Source of the DNA: Naumovozyma dairenensis CBS 421
Lineage: Eukaryota > Ascomycota > Saccharomycetes > Saccharomycetales > Saccharomycetaceae
DNA: 64,000 nt
Assembly (NCBI RefSeq): GCF_000227115.2
Contig: NC_016486.1
Location: forward strand, 186,001-250,000
Direction: 5' to 3'
Shown here piece after piece: positions 61,915 to 64,000 of the stretch; within the stretch, counting starts at the first letter, position 1; each line of letters starts with the position of its first letter. The notes under the pieces were generated by a model. That model saw only the letters and a program-made list of their open reading frames with translations, made no database searches and was not told where the DNA came from. Position numbers and translations under genes: made by a program.

Positions 61915-63279
61915 ATGAACTATCATCATGGTGATGTGGAAGACATAGAAGACACTTTTGAATATGATCACCATCATACCTATACATCTACATCAAAGAA
62001 CAGTTACCATCTAGATGATGACCAGAATTGTCTATCTAAAAGCTCATTCATTAATCCATATTCCATGCATCATGACAGAAAAAACAATGCATTAACTACA
62101 CACAATATTTTGAAGGACAACACCATTAATAACAGCACTTCTGCTGTAACCTCCATTAACAATATGACAAGAAATACAACAAATAATAAACGTGGAAGTC
62201 AAATTCATCAATACGTTTGTCATCATTGTAACGCACAATTCAGAATAAAAGGTTACTTAACACGTCATTTAAAGAAACACGCTACAGAAAAGGCATATAC
62301 TTGTCCATTCTTTAACACAGACTCACCTCCAGAATTAAGATGTCATAATTCAGGTGGTTTCAGTAGAAGAGATACATACAAGACTCATTTAAAATCAAGA
62401 CATATCTTGTTTCCAAAAGGTGTAAGACCACAAGATAGAAATAAATCTGTTGGTCATTGTGCTCAATGTGGTGATTTCTTTGATAGTTGTGAAAATTGGG
62501 TGGAAACGCATATAGAATCTGGGAAATGTAAGGCTTTGCCTAGTAATTATCGTAACGGAAAGATTCAAGATAATGCCACAACAACCAATAACAACAGCAT
62601 TACCGCCGCTAATACTGCTGCTAGTGATACTAATACTGATACTTCCAAGCAAAATGCTGTTACAGTTGCAAAAGATCATTCGTCATTGCAGATAAAAAGA
62701 TTTAGAAAGGATAATGATCGTGTATTTAAAAAAGCAACATCACACTCATCAGGCATAGCAGTTGGACAATACGTAACTGATCATTTAAATAATGATCTTA
62801 TGGAAATACCGAATGGTGACAAATCTTTAACGACAAAACAGGAACCAGAAGATTCAGAACAGGAATCAGAATCAGAATCTTCGTATGAACAGAATGCTAG
62901 GTCGTTAATGCAATCTTACCAATTATCAGCATTCTTTCCATCATTCTCCAAAGATACTACTACTACTACGACGACGACGACTAAGGTCGCTGCCCCTGCA
63001 ATAACGCCCACGATACGAGCAACTGGAGAGGAAACCAACGTTGTATACCCATTGGATGAAGAACAAATGCCGGAGCCTGAAGAGGAGCCAGAACGAGAAG
63101 GAATACGACCAATGGAAAAGAACTTGGCACTACAATCTTCAACCATTGACAAGATAATATTGGATGGATATTCAATGGATTCACCAAAAAAGATTAAGAT
63201 GATTAATGATAGAAATTTAAAAAATTTGAAAAAATATAGAACATTCTATTCAGATTTTGTCTCATCGCTTGGTAATTGA
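61915..63279 (+). CDS. STP1: C2H2 transcription factor, Stp1/Stp2 family
   Basis: Stp1 activates amino-acid permease genes after SPS-sensor cleavage of its N-terminus. 454 residues (Stp1 519). The zinc fingers begin at C102: YVCHHCNAQFRIKGYLTRHL, then CPFF...LRCHNSGGFSRRDTYKTHLK, then GHCAQCGDFF...HIESGKC, all characteristic of Stp proteins. The N-terminus is only about 100 residues, with an acidic start and His/Asp/Asn-rich; I do not see the amphipathic degron/anchor segment of Stp1. An in-frame stop about 30 nt upstream supports this start. Synteny (after MRPL28) says STP1; Stp3/Stp4-like is the alternative. Confidence 0.8.
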   Translation: MNYHHGDVEDIEDTFEYDHHHTYTSTSKNSYHLDDDQNCLSKSSFINPYSMHHDRKNNALTTHNILKDNTINNSTSAVTSINNMTRNTTNNKRGSQIHQYVCHHCNAQFRIKGYLTRHLKKHATEKAYTCPFFNTDSPPELRCHNSGGFSRRDTYKTHLKSRHILFPKGVRPQDRNKSVGHCAQCGDFFDSCENWVETHIESGKCKALPSNYRNGKIQDNATTTNNNSITAANTAASDTNTDTSKQNAVTVAKDHSSLQIKRFRKDNDRVFKKATSHSSGIAVGQYVTDHLNNDLMEIPNGDKSLTTKQEPEDSEQESESESSYEQNARSLMQSYQLSAFFPSFSKDTTTTTTTTTKVAAPAITPTIRATGEETNVVYPLDEEQMPEPEEEPEREGIRPMEKNLALQSSTIDKIILDGYSMDSPKKIKMINDRNLKNLKKYRTFYSDFVSSLGN

Positions 63280-63321
63280 CCTTACGCGATGAATTTCTAT
63301 TTATAGCAACTATCTCGGACG

Positions 63322-63477
63322 TTATATAATATTCAAAATATAATTTGTATAATTCTTAGCATCAATATTGCTGTCTCTAACAACTTCCAAATGGTCCCAA
63401 ACTTGAATTTTGTTATGTTGAGTAGTTGGACCATTAATCGATTCTTTAATATCTTTTAACCATTTATTGAAGATGAA
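63322..63477 (-). pseudogene. Coding-like 51-codon remnant, minus strand
   Basis: Open stretch ending in TAA (63322-63324), reading KWLKDIKESINGPTTQHNKI and then QVWDHLEVVRDSNIDAKNY. It has no ATG and a stop lies directly upstream. The composition looks coding but I cannot assign a family. Confidence 0.3.
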
Positions 63478-63481
63478 TTAG

Positions 63482-63720
63482 ATAAAAGATATCATCGATG
63501 CTGTTAATTTTGATCCGTTTTTACAACAGGGAACGTCAACAACTAAAGCTAATGTTGATTTCGTTCTGAGCAATTAAGTATTCGTCCATTGAACACCTTA
63601 AAATCTCAATTCTTATCGTTGTATTCCAAGGTCAGTCCTATACAACGATGTGGAAATAACGTTAGAAATAGCGAAAAGAAATATAAACAAAGGTTTGAAC
63701 AAGCTATGGAAAAATTATAG
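63482..63720 (+). pseudogene. Coding-like remnant in two frames, plus strand
   Basis: 63482-63577 reads IKDIIDAVNFDPFLQQGTST and onward to a TAA. 63577-63720, in another frame, reads SIRPLNTLKSQFLSLYSKVS and on to QRFEQAMEKL and a TAG. They are consistent with one gene broken by a frameshift. A further stretch, 63741-63876, reads ESKQQEQSMSWAEYRDNDSC in a third frame. No ATG and no recognised family. Confidence 0.3.
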
Positions 63721-63752
63721 CAAGTATTCCAAAATCAGAGAATGGAACAGTC

Positions 63753-63780
63753 GTAGTAGTAGTAGTAGTAGTAGTAGTAG
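63753..63780 (+). repeat. (TAG)n trinucleotide repeat
   Basis: About nine TAG/GTA units. Depending on frame they would read as stops, poly-Ser or poly-Val, so the tract sits within the decayed remnant. Confidence 0.9.
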
Positions 63781-64000
63781 AATCAAAACAACAAGAACAG
63801 TCAATGTCATGGGCAGAATACAGAGATAACGACAGCTGCGGCAGCAAAAAAAGAAGGGCGCTTTTAATGGAACCTTAGAGTTGAAGAAAACGAAACAAGG
63901 GAGACCAACACAACGGTAAATACCTATATGTTTTAATGATGAAAAATAAGTAAAATATAATAGACACTATAATAGTTTATAATAGTCGTCTCGAGAAACA

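Larger units (their letters stand above)
63280..64000. other. Intergenic edge with coding-like remnants
   Basis: 721 bp to the window end. It contains three or four short frames with ordinary protein-like composition, separated by stops and frame changes (listed separately), plus a (TAG)n tract. Confidence 0.45.

Overview
This is nuclear DNA from a budding yeast of the Saccharomycetaceae. It is AT-rich, its genes are compact and appear intronless, it carries a tRNA-Pro gene with a short intron, and nearly every protein is recognisable as an ortholog of a Saccharomyces cerevisiae gene in blocks of conserved order. The single-track losses (no YAP6, no MFA1, PRP3 in a different place) fit a species that descends from the whole-genome duplication but lies outside Saccharomyces. 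Naumovozyma or Kazachstania would fit, but I cannot fix the species from the sequence alone.

Layout. (1) Positions 1-19540 follow S. cerevisiae YDR267C to YDR257C in order: CIA1 (5' end cut by the window), HEL2, PEX10, AKR1, DIN7, a YDR262W-like FAS1 protein, EXG2, SWM1, HSP78 and RKM4. YAP6 is missing between SWM1 and HSP78. (2) A breakpoint follows, then 19900-49222 run as YDR479C to YDR464W: PEX29, SNM1, SNF1, YDR476C, JIP4, a repeat-bounded assembly gap and tRNA-Pro(UGG), TRS31, RPL27, UGO1, SDC1, TLG1, PKH3, RMT2 and SPP41. PRP3, expected between JIP4 and TRS31, is not there. (3) Positions 50264-58734 are a patchwork: SFM1 (YOR021C-like), PRP3, and TFS1 (YLR178C-like) flanked by two nearly identical C2H2 zinc-finger fragments, with about 2 kb of gene-poor DNA. 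(4) Positions 58735-63279 carry TFB3, a small unknown ORF, MRPL28 and an STP1-like factor. This block is inverted relative to SPP41 when compared with S. cerevisiae. The last 0.7 kb holds coding-like fragments broken by stops.

Most genes are housekeeping and independent of each other: peroxisome biogenesis (PEX10, PEX29), signalling kinases (SNF1, PKH3), chromatin and transcription (SDC1, TFB3, STP1), RNA processing (SNM1, PRP3, SPP41), translation and its quality control (RPL27, MRPL28, RKM4, RMT2, SFM1, HEL2) and membrane traffic (TRS31, TLG1, AKR1). I found no new multi-gene system. The least explained parts are the palindrome-bearing 29-bp repeats flanking the assembly gap next to the tRNA, the duplicated zinc-finger fragments with a conserved overlapping second frame, and the decayed coding remnants at the right edge.
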